From Candidatus Goldiibacteriota bacterium HGW-Goldbacteria-1 (lineage in GTDB: Bacteria > Oederibacteriota > PGYV01), in assembly GCA_002839855.1 (NCBI GenBank), contig PGYV01000006.1, positions 1 to 64,000 of the forward strand: a stretch of 64,000 nucleotides of DNA. Direction: 5' to 3'. How positions within the stretch are numbered: the stretch's first letter is position 1; each line of letters begins with the position of its first letter. The notes beneath the pieces are model-generated. The model did no database searches. It saw only the letters and a program-made list of their open reading frames with translations, and was not told where the DNA came from. A program made the position numbers and the translations under genes. Positions 8,615 through 17,301 of the stretch are shown piece after piece.

Positions 8615-9616
8615 ATGGCATCACCTTTTTCAAAACCGGAAGCTTTTTACATAATAGCTGCAGAGGATGATTTCTATACAGGGGAAGTCACAGGGCAGAT
8701 AAGGGAAGGGCTTTTTAACGGGCATGATGACCCGTCCGCGGTGCAGGCATTTGATTTTTCGGACAAAGAAACATCCGTAAATGAAGCAATAGAGGGGGCG
8801 TTAACCGCGTCTATGTTCTCACCGGCCAAACTGGTTATTATGAAAGAATTCTATAAACTAAAAAAAGACGACCTTGAAAAACTATTTAATTTATTACCCT
8901 CAATTCCGCCGGGTACATGCGTTGTGCTTACCACTTCCGGTGAAATAACCGCCCCGCGCAGGGAAGAACTTAAAAAACGCGGCATAGGCAAAAAAAATCT
9001 GATAGAAGTTTCAAAAAATCAGGCGGCAGAACTTCCGGGCAAATGGATAGCCGATTACGCCGCCAAAAACGGGATAACCGTGGACAGTGATGTCTCTGAA
9101 TACATAGTAACCGAATCTAACGGTGATATTGCTTCCATAAAGAATGAACTGGATAAACTTATGCTGTTTGCCGGTGACAGAAAAGAGATAACGAAAGAGG
9201 ATTTTAACGCGGTCCGCGGTGTATCCAAAGAGTATGACATCTGGTCGCTGGTGGCAGCCGTTCAGAATAAAGAAGCCGCCAGGACATATAAAATTCTTGA
9301 CGCGCTTTTTGAAGACAGCAGCCCGGAAGCCATTTTAGGCACTGTATTTTCATCCATAAAAGACCTGTATATCTATATCCTGTATGACATGACCGGAAAT
9401 GCTTTCAGGGCAAGGGCTGTGCTTGGCGGGAAGGTGTTCTTTATAGAAAAAGAAAAACGGACCCGCTTTTTCAAGAAGGTCCGTTATGAAGAAGTTGTCT
9501 CTATTTTCAGGGAAGCCGACAGGAAGATTAAACTTTCCCACCGTGATCTTGCAAAATCTGTGTTAACCGTTATGTTTGAAAGGCTGTTTACTTTATTAGA
9601 GGAAAAAAACAGGTAG
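8615..9616 (+). CDS. holA: DNA polymerase III delta subunit (clamp-loader)
   Basis: HolA, 333 residues, close to the usual length of about 340. Delta opens the beta sliding clamp within the clamp-loader complex. Family features are an N-terminal AAA-like domain lacking a P-loop, with the ASMFSPAKLVIMKEFYKL stretch (normally SLFxxxRLVxv), ESNGDIASIKNELDKLMLFAG, and a C-terminal collar domain. It begins one base after the stop of the upstream gene and probably belongs to the leuS operon. Its stop codon abuts the stop of convergent rpsT with no gap, so the two transcripts may overlap. Confidence 0.9.
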   Translation: MASPFSKPEAFYIIAAEDDFYTGEVTGQIREGLFNGHDDPSAVQAFDFSDKETSVNEAIEGALTASMFSPAKLVIMKEFYKLKKDDLEKLFNLLPSIPPGTCVVLTTSGEITAPRREELKKRGIGKKNLIEVSKNQAAELPGKWIADYAAKNGITVDSDVSEYIVTESNGDIASIKNELDKLMLFAGDRKEITKEDFNAVRGVSKEYDIWSLVAAVQNKEAARTYKILDALFEDSSPEAILGTVFSSIKDLYIYILYDMTGNAFRARAVLGGKVFFIEKEKRTRFFKKVRYEEVVSIFREADRKIKLSHRDLAKSVLTVMFERLFTLLEEKNR

Positions 9617-9862
9617 TTAAGCTGTTTTTACCTTAACGGCTGCCGCAATTCTGCTTTTATACCTTGATGCCGCGTTCTTTTTGATGATGCCTTTTTTGGC
9701 GGCTTTATCAATAAAAGAAACAGCTTCAATAACTTCTTTTGGGTCCTTTGATGCTTTTGCTTTTTTCATAAGAGTCCTTAACTTATGAAGGGCGGCGCTG
9801 TTGCTTGCCGTTCTTTTCTTTGTTTTCCTTAAATCTTTCTTTGACGCGTTTAAATTTGGCAT
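9617..9862 (-). CDS. rpsT: Ribosomal protein S20
   Basis: Small-subunit ribosomal protein of 81 residues that binds 16S rRNA. The sequence is highly basic and starts MPNLNASKKDLRKTKKR, followed by an alanine-rich helix with KKGIIKKNAASRYKSRIAA, the S20 signature. I place the start at 9862 rather than at the upstream in-frame ATG (9892) because AAGGAGG would otherwise lie inside the gene. It has its own divergent promoter and is convergent with holA. The holA-rpsT neighbourhood is seen in other bacterial groups. Confidence 0.95.
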   Translation of the reverse strand: MPNLNASKKDLRKTKKRTASNSAALHKLRTLMKKAKASKDPKEVIEAVSFIDKAAKKGIIKKNAASRYKSRIAAAVKVKTA

Positions 9863-9903
9863 TTCTGTAAAAAACCTCCTTAAGATTTTCAAAATAATGA
9901 TGA

Positions 9904-9932
9904 ATTCTATTATAAATAAAGGTTTTTGTCAA
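9904..9932 (-). promoter_or_regulatory. Predicted promoter of rpsT
   Basis: On the minus strand TTGACA (9927-9932), a 17-base spacer and TAGAAT (9904-9909). The boxes lie about 40 bases before the rpsT start. Confidence 0.6.
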
Positions 9933-9947
9933 TATCATTATGCCTTG

Positions 9948-9976
9948 TTGACTTTGAAAAACCGCTGGTATAAAAT
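9948..9976 (+). promoter_or_regulatory. Predicted promoter of the GH44 gene
   Basis: TTGACT (9948-9953), a 17-base spacer and TAAAAT (9971-9976). The boxes lie 55 bases before the TTG start at 10031. I found no LacI-like palindrome here, unlike at four of the other enzyme genes. Confidence 0.5.
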
Positions 9977-10030
9977 GGCTTGTAATTAAGTGCAACCAGT
10001 TTAATGCAGTTGACGCGGAGGCATTAATCA

Positions 10031-12979
10031 TTGAATAGAATAAAAGGGCTGTTTTTAAGAAAACTTGCGGTTTTATTAACTTATTTAATTCTGCCGCTTG
10101 CTGTATTTTCCGCCTCTATAACAATTGATACTTTAAACGCAAGGGGAACTATAAGCCCTTTAATCTATGGCACCAACCAGCAGATGCAGGGTAATGAAAA
10201 TCTTACCTGTATGCGTTTTGGCGGCAACAGGGTGACCGGGTATAACTGGGAAAACAATGCCAGTAATGCCGGTTCCGACTGGTATCATTCAAGTGATACT
10301 TTTATGTGTACCAGCCTTGAAAATCCGGTAAGCGATTATGACTGCGCGAATGTACCCGGCGCTGTTCTTAATAATTTCATAGATTATTGCATAACAAGGG
10401 GATATGAACCTTTAATAACGCTTCCAATGGCGGGGTATGTGGCGGCTGATAAAAATGGAAATGTTTTAGAGTCACAAGCCGCGCCTTCTGTAAGGTGGAA
10501 AACGCTGATTTCAAAAAAGGGTTCCGCGTTTTCACTTCCGCCGGACATATCTGATAATTATGTTTACGCCGATGAAGAAGTGGCGCATATCGTGAACAGA
10601 TACGGCCTGTCCGGTGCGGGCGGTGTCAGATTTTATGAACTTGATAATGAAGGGGACTTATGGAATTCCACTCATGTCAGAATTCACCCGTCGCCCGTTG
10701 GCGCTTATGAATGGGTGACAAGGGGCGCGCAGCTTGCAAAAGCGGTAAAAGATGTTGACCCGCAGGCGCAGATAATGGGGCCTGTGTTTTTTGGCATCTG
10801 GTCAATGATGAGCCAGGGTGATGACTGGGATTCGGTAAGGGGTACCAATACATGGTATGTCCCGTATTACCTTCAGCAGATGAAAGCGCAGTCAGATGCC
10901 GACGGAAGAAGGCTTCTGGATGTTTTAGATATTCATTATTACTCGGAGGCGCGCGAAGGGCTTTACCCGCCGTTTGATTATAATAATGGCCAGTGCAGAA
11001 TAACAGAATCCGGCTGCAATTCAGCAGAAGCTATACAGGCAAGGCTTCAGGCGCCGCGTTCTCTTTGGGATCCTGCTTATATAGAAAACAGTTCCGCCGG
11101 CCAATGGTGCGGCACGGCGCTTCCGATAATACCAAAAGTTCAGGCGGCAATAGACACGAATTTTCCGGGGACGAAAATTGCTGTAACTGAATTTGGTTTT
11201 GGCGGCGGCAATAATTTTTCCGGCGGTATAGCTATGGCTGACGCGCTTGGGATATTCGGTAAGTACGGAGTCTATATCGCCACCATGTGGAATACGGATT
11301 ACGGATTGTTTCATTCCGCGGCTTACAAATTGTTCCGCAATTATGACGGGGCGAATTCAACATATGGCGATACAAAGGTTTACTGTGAAAGCGGCGATAA
11401 CGCGTCAATGACCGCTTACGCTTCAATCTCCGGCACGGATGAAACCGAGCTTCACGTCATTGTACTTAACAAATCATCAGCCGCCCAGGACGCGGCTTTT
11501 GTAATAAACGGAAGCGCCGCGTATCAAACCGGCGAAGCATATGGGTTTGGCGGAAGCGACAGTACAATCACGGTAAAGGCCGCTCCTGTGGTCACAGGCA
11601 ACACTTTTTCTTATTCAATACCGGCTTACAGCGCATATCACTTTGTTTTTTACGGCGCTATCGGCCCGACAAACACACCCACGCCTTCTATAACTCCGGG
11701 CGGCCCGACTTTAACTTTTACCAATACTTATACACATACGCATACAAATACAAGCACTTATACGGCAACCAATACTCCCACGCCGGGCGCGGGTATTGAT
11801 ATTTATGACGGCGATACCGCAGGAATGACAATTACGGACGGTACGGTAAATAATTCCGCTGACGGCGGCGGAATATCACAGGGCTCGGCTGGAAGCCCCG
11901 GCGACGGAATGGTTGCGGCGTTCGCTTCAATTCAAAGCTGGTGGCAGCAGCATGACTGGGCGTTAAACACACCTGTTAATACCGGCGCTTACACACTGCT
12001 GGAATTTGACATAATTTCAGAAGCGGGCATCCCTAACGGTTTCAGGTTCGGCCTTGACTGGAACCTTGCGGATTGGTCGGTTGATGTTGCTGATTACATA
12101 TCGGGCGGTGTTATTAATCAGACATGGAATCACGTATCAATTCCGCTTAATATCCTTCTTCAGGGCGGTAATGTTATTAACAGGCTGGTTTTTATTGCAA
12201 ACGCGAATAATGACTATTCTGTTATTATAGATAATGTCAGGATAACAGGGCAGGCGTTACAGACACCCACATATACATATACGGTATCAGCTACAGAAAC
12301 AGAAACGGCGGTTAACACCGCTGTAAATCCTCCCGTGAATACGGCAACAAATACCGCCACGCTTACGCCTTCTTTAACGCCGTCGCCGGCGATAACATTT
12401 ACCATAACAAGCACACATCAGATTTCATTTACAGCCACTGCTGTGGACACAGCGGAATATACCGCCACTGTAACGCTTACAAATACGGCGGTTCTAACCG
12501 TAACCAAAACAATAACCGTCTCGCCGTCAAATACCGCGGGTATTACATTTACAAAAACCGCCACACGTACAGGCACGGCAACAGTTACCAATACCGCAAT
12601 TTATACAGCGACTGAAACTCCTGTCTTAGCCGCCACATTCACGCATACGCCTGTTTTGGTTAACGAACAGGATGAATTGAAAATAGAAAATGTAACGGTA
12701 TATCCAAATCCGTATACGGGCAGCGGATTGGCTGTTATGTTTGATATTACCAAAAGCACGCAGTCTGTTAAGTTCAGCCTTTACACCGGAAGCTTCAGGT
12801 TAATTAAAGAGGCGAAAATAAATATTACACCGGGTGCGGGGAATAAAAAAGCTGAAATCAGCTCCGAAAACTTTGAATCCTTAGCCAACGGGACGTATTA
12901 CTGTGTTATAAGCGCGGAAGACGGCGGGGCAAAGGCCGTTTCAAAGATTAATACTGTTGTGATTATAAGAAAGAAGTGA
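10031..12979 (+). CDS. Secreted GH44 endoglucanase/xyloglucanase with CBM-like module and C-terminal sorting-type domain
   Basis: 982 residues, starting at a TTG with GGAGG nine bases upstream. A signal peptide ends near residue 28. The catalytic domain (about 30-540) shows the GH44 hallmarks ISPLIYGTNQ, RFGGNR and YNWENNASNAGSDW. Glu207 in ELDNEGD is the likely acid/base and Glu387 in VTEFGFGG the likely nucleophile. GH44 enzymes cut internal beta-1,4 links of cellulose and xyloglucan. After a Thr/Pro linker comes a module (about 588-745, starting IYDGDTAG) shared with the GH5 at 22497 and the GH74 here. A longer Thr-rich linker leads to the YPNP domain (about 885-982, ending TVVIIRKK). Monocistronic. 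Confidence 0.9.
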   Translation: MNRIKGLFLRKLAVLLTYLILPLAVFSASITIDTLNARGTISPLIYGTNQQMQGNENLTCMRFGGNRVTGYNWENNASNAGSDWYHSSDTFMCTSLENPVSDYDCANVPGAVLNNFIDYCITRGYEPLITLPMAGYVAADKNGNVLESQAAPSVRWKTLISKKGSAFSLPPDISDNYVYADEEVAHIVNRYGLSGAGGVRFYELDNEGDLWNSTHVRIHPSPVGAYEWVTRGAQLAKAVKDVDPQAQIMGPVFFGIWSMMSQGDDWDSVRGTNTWYVPYYLQQMKAQSDADGRRLLDVLDIHYYSEAREGLYPPFDYNNGQCRITESGCNSAEAIQARLQAPRSLWDPAYIENSSAGQWCGTALPIIPKVQAAIDTNFPGTKIAVTEFGFGGGNNFSGGIAMADALGIFGKYGVYIATMWNTDYGLFHSAAYKLFRNYDGANSTYGDTKVYCESGDNASMTAYASISGTDETELHVIVLNKSSAAQDAAFVINGSAAYQTGEAYGFGGSDSTITVKAAPVVTGNTFSYSIPAYSAYHFVFYGAIGPTNTPTPSITPGGPTLTFTNTYTHTHTNTSTYTATNTPTPGAGIDIYDGDTAGMTITDGTVNNSADGGGISQGSAGSPGDGMVAAFASIQSWWQQHDWALNTPVNTGAYTLLEFDIISEAGIPNGFRFGLDWNLADWSVDVADYISGGVINQTWNHVSIPLNILLQGGNVINRLVFIANANNDYSVIIDNVRITGQALQTPTYTYTVSATETETAVNTAVNPPVNTATNTATLTPSLTPSPAITFTITSTHQISFTATAVDTAEYTATVTLTNTAVLTVTKTITVSPSNTAGITFTKTATRTGTATVTNTAIYTATETPVLAATFTHTPVLVNEQDELKIENVTVYPNPYTGSGLAVMFDITKSTQSVKFSLYTGSFRLIKEAKINITPGAGNKKAEISSENFESLANGTYYCVISAEDGGAKAVSKINTVVIIRKK

Positions 12980-13222
12980 CAGGGAAATGTTTGATTTTTA
13001 TGGATGTTATATATCCGGCAGGCGCGTGTTTTGTCTTTGCTTGTAGAGACGCAATATATTACGTCTCTTTTTTTATGTCCAATCTTAAATTTTCGGATTA
13101 ATTTAACCTGTGAAGAAAAAATATCCGGCGATGAAGTAAGCTTGTAAGATTAAGCGGCCGGAAAAATTAATTAGTTTTGATATAAACAACGCGCCCTAAA
13201 GGGCGCGGCTACCAGATCCAAA
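12980..13222. repeat. Convergent gap with two dispersed hairpins
   Basis: 13043-13067 is a palindrome of the GTAGAGACGC family (arms GAGACG and CGTCTC) followed by seven T, so it could terminate the GH44 transcript. 13187-13214 is a hairpin (GCGCCC-TAAA-GGGCGC) ending GGCTACCA, the inverted orientation of the TGGTAG element; on the minus strand it lies beyond the octamer array that follows the lipoprotein gene. No gene seen. Confidence 0.6.
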
Positions 13223-13328
13223 CCTAGCTGCCTAGCTGCCTAGCTGCTTAGCTGCCTAGCTGCTTAGCTGCCTAGCTGCTTAGCTGCCTAGCTGCCTAGC
13301 TGCTTAGCTGCTTAGCTGCCTAGCTGCT
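13223..13328 (-). repeat. Octamer tandem array, about 13 units of CCTAGCTG/CTTAGCTG
   Basis: Units of exactly 8 bases alternate between CCTAGCTG and CTTAGCTG. Read on the minus strand, which is the coding strand of the adjacent gene, it is (GGCAGCTA/AGCAGCTA)n starting 7 bases after that gene's TAG stop. Because 8 is not a multiple of 3, a TAG or TAA falls in every reading frame within 24 bases. It is the longest and cleanest array in the window. Confidence 0.9.
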
Positions 13329-13335
13329 GCCCTTC

Positions 13336-13701
13336 CTACCTTATAATCTGATACTCTTCGTAATACTGCTTTATTTTGTTGTCGTCGGGTTTTTCGTTAG
13401 CACGCATATAATCTGTGATTTGACCGCCAAAATACCAGCCTATAAGCCCGCCGGCTGCCGCGGCTGCAACGGACGTGATTGCTGTTTTTCCGCCGTCTTC
13501 ATCGCCGGATACGGCAAGAAAACCAAGCGTTCCGCCTATGACCGTTCCGACAAAAGTGGCCACTGAATTTATGATGAAATAAGTTGATTCTTTTGCCTCG
13601 TCAGGAGGGGGCAGCCCCGCTTTTCTGTCTTTTTGAACCGTGGCGCAGGAAACTGATAAAAACAAACAGGAGACAAGAAGCAGATACTGAAATTTTTTCA
13701 T
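13336..13701 (-). CDS. Small lipoprotein with glycine-rich membrane segments
   Basis: 121 residues, unknown family. A type II signal peptide ends at LSVSC, giving lipidated Cys19. Two Gly/Ala-rich stretches follow, FVGTVIGGTLGFLAV and SVAAAAAGGLIGWYFGGQI. They resemble glycine-zipper segments of small outer-membrane lipoproteins, and a charged C-terminal tail follows. A good ribosome site (AAAGGAGGTG) precedes the ATG. It is divergent from the propeller gene at 13802 with about 100 bases between them, so the promoters overlap. The stop is followed directly by the octamer array at 13223-13328. Envelope location is likely; function cannot be assigned. Confidence 0.75.
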   Translation of the reverse strand: MKKFQYLLLVSCLFLSVSCATVQKDRKAGLPPPDEAKESTYFIINSVATFVGTVIGGTLGFLAVSGDEDGGKTAITSVAAAAAGGLIGWYFGGQITDYMRANEKPDDNKIKQYYEEYQIIR

Positions 13702-13742
13702 ATTTCACCTCCTTTAAAATAATTATAACATATCAGCCCTTA

Positions 13743-13771
13743 TTGTATTAAGAACTTTAATGTATTATAAT
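13743..13771 (+). promoter_or_regulatory. Predicted promoter of the propeller-protein gene
   Basis: TTGTAT (13743-13748), a 17-base spacer and TATAAT (13766-13771), 30 bases before the ATG at 13802. Confidence 0.5.
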
Positions 13772-13801
13772 TGTCACAATATTAAAGGGGAAAGATAATA
13801 T

Positions 13802-16800
13802 ATGAGTGATGGAATTTTTAACAAAAGATTATTATTTCATATGGCGGTTGCCGCGGTATTTTTTTTAACTTTTCCATTTTTCGCGTATTGCGCGTGGGTG
13901 GATGTTGACGGGACAGGGCAGGAGGGGATAAATATTTATCCCACCGATAATCAGGCAGGAGACCCGGACATTGCCATTGACGGCAGCGGATATCCGCATA
14001 TCGTGTGGTTTGAACATTCAGGGAGTAATTATGAGATTTATTATATTAAATGGAACGGCACAGGCTGGGTGGACGCAGACGGCGCAGGGCTTGAATCCGC
14101 GCGGATAACTGTCACATCGGGTGATTCTATATTTCCCAACGTGGCAATTGATTCGGCCGGAAGGCCGCACATAGCCTGGCAGGAAACTTCCGGTGTCGGC
14201 GGCGAGATATATTACTGTAAATGGAACGGCTTAAACTGGGTGAAGGCGGATGGTGTCCCGGGATTTGACAGCGTGTCGGCTTCTTTAACAGTTTCTTCGG
14301 CACACCCGTTTATGGTTTTGGATGCGTTTGACAAACCGCACATAGTATGGAATGAGGGTGCTGAAAACGAATATATGGGGGGAGCGTTTGCTGATATTCA
14401 GTATGCGGCGTGGAACGGGACACAGTGGGCGGACGCGGACGGAACAGGCATTGAATCCAGAACAATTTATTCATCGCCGTATTACTCGCTTTATCCCCAT
14501 TTAGATACTGATTCGGCAGGCAGGCCGCATATAACCTGGTGCGACGGAGAGGATGAAAACAGGGAAATATTTTATTTAAAATGGAACGGCGCATCATGGG
14601 TGGACGCAGACGGCGCAGGGCAGGAATCAATAAATATTTCAAACAGCCCGGATTATTCCGCCTGGCCTTATATAGATATAGACAACTGGGATGTGCCTCA
14701 TATTGTTTGGGAGGACTTTTCTTCCGGGCATCAGGATGTTTATTATCTTAAATTTAACGGCGCTTCATGGGTGGATGCCGACGGCACCGGCACAGGAAAT
14801 ATAAACATAACCTACGGCTATCATAATTCTTCGGTACCGATGATAAAGGTGGATGCGTCGGGAATACCGCATGTTATGTTTGGATACGGCTCTCTTGAAA
14901 CCACGCAGCGCTACTGCCTTAAATATAACCCTGCGGGCGCGCTTTGGTCGGGCGAGGACGGCACCGAGGCATCCGTTAACATATCTTCAAACGAAATTAA
15001 TAATTCATGGTCTTCTTTTGAACTTGGCCCCGACGGTTACCCGCATGTGGTATGGCCTGCCGGTTATCTGACAGACCCGCACGACATTTATTATCTGCGC
15101 TGGCTTCCCGAAGGTACGCCCACAATCACCCCCACAATTACCATTACCCATACGGCTGTGGAAGATGCCACTATTACAATGACGCATACCAATACAAAAA
15201 CAATCACCCTTACAAGGACGCCTACTATAACAAGGACGCTTACTTATACCATGACTCCTAATCCACAGCCTTCTGCCACGCCGAATAACTGCTGGGTGGA
15301 TGCGGACGGCACCGCGCAGGAATCCGTAAAAGTAAGCCCGGGAACGAATTCAAAAATGGCCCTGGATCAGTCCGGAAACCCGCATATTGTGTACGAAGAC
15401 GCCGGTGAGATTTATTACCTTTTCTGGAACGGGACACAGTGGACGGACGCGGACGGCACCGGCAGGGAAAGCAGCATGGTTTCGGTCCATATGGATAACA
15501 GCTTTGACCCGGCAATTACAGTGGACAGTTTTGGCAGGCCGCATATAGCGTGGAACGGCGGATTATATATTGGGTGGCAGCAGATATATTATCTTAAGCA
15601 TAACGGCACAACGTGGGTGGACGCGGACGGGACAGGCGTTGAAAAAATAACTGTTCCGGCGTACAACGGCGGATTCCCGCAGGATGTTTCACTTGCGTTA
15701 GACGGGGCTCAGCAGCCCGCGTGCGCGTGGGTTGACTATCCGGCGGGTAAAACATACACGGTAAAAGATGTATTCTTTCTGCACTGGAACGGCGGGTGGT
15801 GGACGGATGCCGACGGTACGGGTTATGAATCAAGCGCGGTAAGTTCCAACACTTATGAATGCCTTGAACCCGATTTGAAAATGTTTTTTGGCGCGGTTCC
15901 GTATATCGCGTGGATAATGCAGGCGCCGGGGGATAATTCTGTAGTGGTAAAAAAATGGTCGGTTACACAGTGGACTCAGGCGGACGGCGTAAGCACGGCG
16001 GAAACCGATATAATAACAAATCCTTCCGTGACAAATCCACGGCGGGTAAAACTTGCAATAGACAGCGCTGGAAACCCCGGCGTGGTGTTTGATGCCGTTA
16101 TAGGCGGCAACAGGGAAATCTGCTATCTTAAATGGAACGGAACGCAGTGGGTTGATTATGACGGCGCCGGGCAGGAATCAATTAATGTTTCAAACACTCC
16201 CGGTTTTTCGCAGGGCGCGTCAATTTCATTTGACAGCGGAGGATATCCGCATATCGCGTGGTTTGATGAAGATGGGATTTATTTTATAAGGTGGAATGGC
16301 GGTGAATTTACAGGCGCTGACGGCCTGCCGGGTTCAAAACTGATAGCGCCTTCATCAGGAAGGGCGGCAGGTTCTGTTGAAAGCGCGGTTAAACCCGGTG
16401 ATGTTCCGGCTGTCGCGTGGCATGACGATATAGCCGGCCAGCAGGACGTGTACTATCTTTATCATATCTGCGGCTATGTAACGCCGACGCATACCCCTAC
16501 TGTAACAATGACCGTTACCGTTACAAATACGGTCACCTGTACAGCCACAATAACATTAACACAACAGATTACCCCGACAGCAACGTGCACTGTAACCGCC
16601 ACTATTACGCCCGCGCCTGTTGATTTGAAACCCGTAAAAAAAGCTATTGGTGAAAATCCGCGTATTGGTTCGGAAATCACATATGAAATTACCCTTGAAA
16701 ACGATTCGGATTTTATTATCTATAATCCTGCTTTGTGGGACACGCTTCCGAATGAAATATATTACGCTTCACGCATATCCGGTCCGGAGCCTGACACAGT

Positions 16801-17287
16801 ATATAGTTCGGGAAATTATTATTACTGGAGCCTGCCCGATACCGCTTTAAATCCGGGCAGTTCAATTACCATAAGGTTCAGTACCAGGATAGCATCAATA
16901 AGGCCGGATGGAATAATAACGAATACTGTATATGCCGATTACATGGACCAGCATTATAATACCGAGAATCACAGGCATCCGCCTGTATGCTCTGATATTT
17001 CTTATTTTCCGCAGGGAATCGCGGCAGTATACCCGAATCCGTTTAACCCCGCCACAGCTGTCGGCGGTAATATGAAATTCATTAACCTTGTCCCTGATTC
17101 AAGGGTGGAAATATATAATATTTCCGGAGAACACATAATAAGTATGCATTCGCCGGGCGTTGTGGTTTTTTGGAACGGGACAAACAGGGCGGGACAAAAA
17201 GTATCGCCCGGTGTTTATTATTATGTTATAATTAATTTAATTACCCGGGAAAAAATAAAGGGTAAATTTTTTGTTGTATCAAAATAA
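13802..17287 (+). CDS. Secreted protein with two seven-bladed beta-propellers, DUF11-like domain and YPNP C-terminal domain
   Basis: 1161 residues with an N-terminal signal peptide. The body is a repeat of about 60 residues: a G-x-PHIVW strand, a EIYYLKWNG strand, then WVDADGTGQES. I count seven repeats (about 30-435), a Thr/Pro linker (about 437-496) and seven more (about 497-895), which fits two seven-bladed propellers. The DxDGxGxxE loop resembles an EF-hand calcium loop. Then come a second linker, a DUF11-like domain (about 940-1062) and a C-terminal domain with VYPNPFNP that is nearer the FlgD-like or classical sorting type than in the enzymes. No catalytic residues recognised; a binding or adhesive surface protein is likely. 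Followed after 14 bases by the gene at 17302. Confidence 0.85.
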   Translation: MSDGIFNKRLLFHMAVAAVFFLTFPFFAYCAWVDVDGTGQEGINIYPTDNQAGDPDIAIDGSGYPHIVWFEHSGSNYEIYYIKWNGTGWVDADGAGLESARITVTSGDSIFPNVAIDSAGRPHIAWQETSGVGGEIYYCKWNGLNWVKADGVPGFDSVSASLTVSSAHPFMVLDAFDKPHIVWNEGAENEYMGGAFADIQYAAWNGTQWADADGTGIESRTIYSSPYYSLYPHLDTDSAGRPHITWCDGEDENREIFYLKWNGASWVDADGAGQESINISNSPDYSAWPYIDIDNWDVPHIVWEDFSSGHQDVYYLKFNGASWVDADGTGTGNINITYGYHNSSVPMIKVDASGIPHVMFGYGSLETTQRYCLKYNPAGALWSGEDGTEASVNISSNEINNSWSSFELGPDGYPHVVWPAGYLTDPHDIYYLRWLPEGTPTITPTITITHTAVEDATITMTHTNTKTITLTRTPTITRTLTYTMTPNPQPSATPNNCWVDADGTAQESVKVSPGTNSKMALDQSGNPHIVYEDAGEIYYLFWNGTQWTDADGTGRESSMVSVHMDNSFDPAITVDSFGRPHIAWNGGLYIGWQQIYYLKHNGTTWVDADGTGVEKITVPAYNGGFPQDVSLALDGAQQPACAWVDYPAGKTYTVKDVFFLHWNGGWWTDADGTGYESSAVSSNTYECLEPDLKMFFGAVPYIAWIMQAPGDNSVVVKKWSVTQWTQADGVSTAETDIITNPSVTNPRRVKLAIDSAGNPGVVFDAVIGGNREICYLKWNGTQWVDYDGAGQESINVSNTPGFSQGASISFDSGGYPHIAWFDEDGIYFIRWNGGEFTGADGLPGSKLIAPSSGRAAGSVESAVKPGDVPAVAWHDDIAGQQDVYYLYHICGYVTPTHTPTVTMTVTVTNTVTCTATITLTQQITPTATCTVTATITPAPVDLKPVKKAIGENPRIGSEITYEITLENDSDFIIYNPALWDTLPNEIYYASRISGPEPDTVYSSGNYYYWSLPDTALNPGSSITIRFSTRIASIRPDGIITNTVYADYMDQHYNTENHRHPPVCSDISYFPQGIAAVYPNPFNPATAVGGNMKFINLVPDSRVEIYNISGEHIISMHSPGVVVFWNGTNRAGQKVSPGVYYYVIINLITREKIKGKFFVVSK

Positions 17288-17301
17288 CGGAGGTAATATT
17301 A

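Noticed and set aside
13223-13328. CRISPR array
   Set aside because: The unit is 8 bases with no spacers, and no cas genes are present. It is a simple tandem array.
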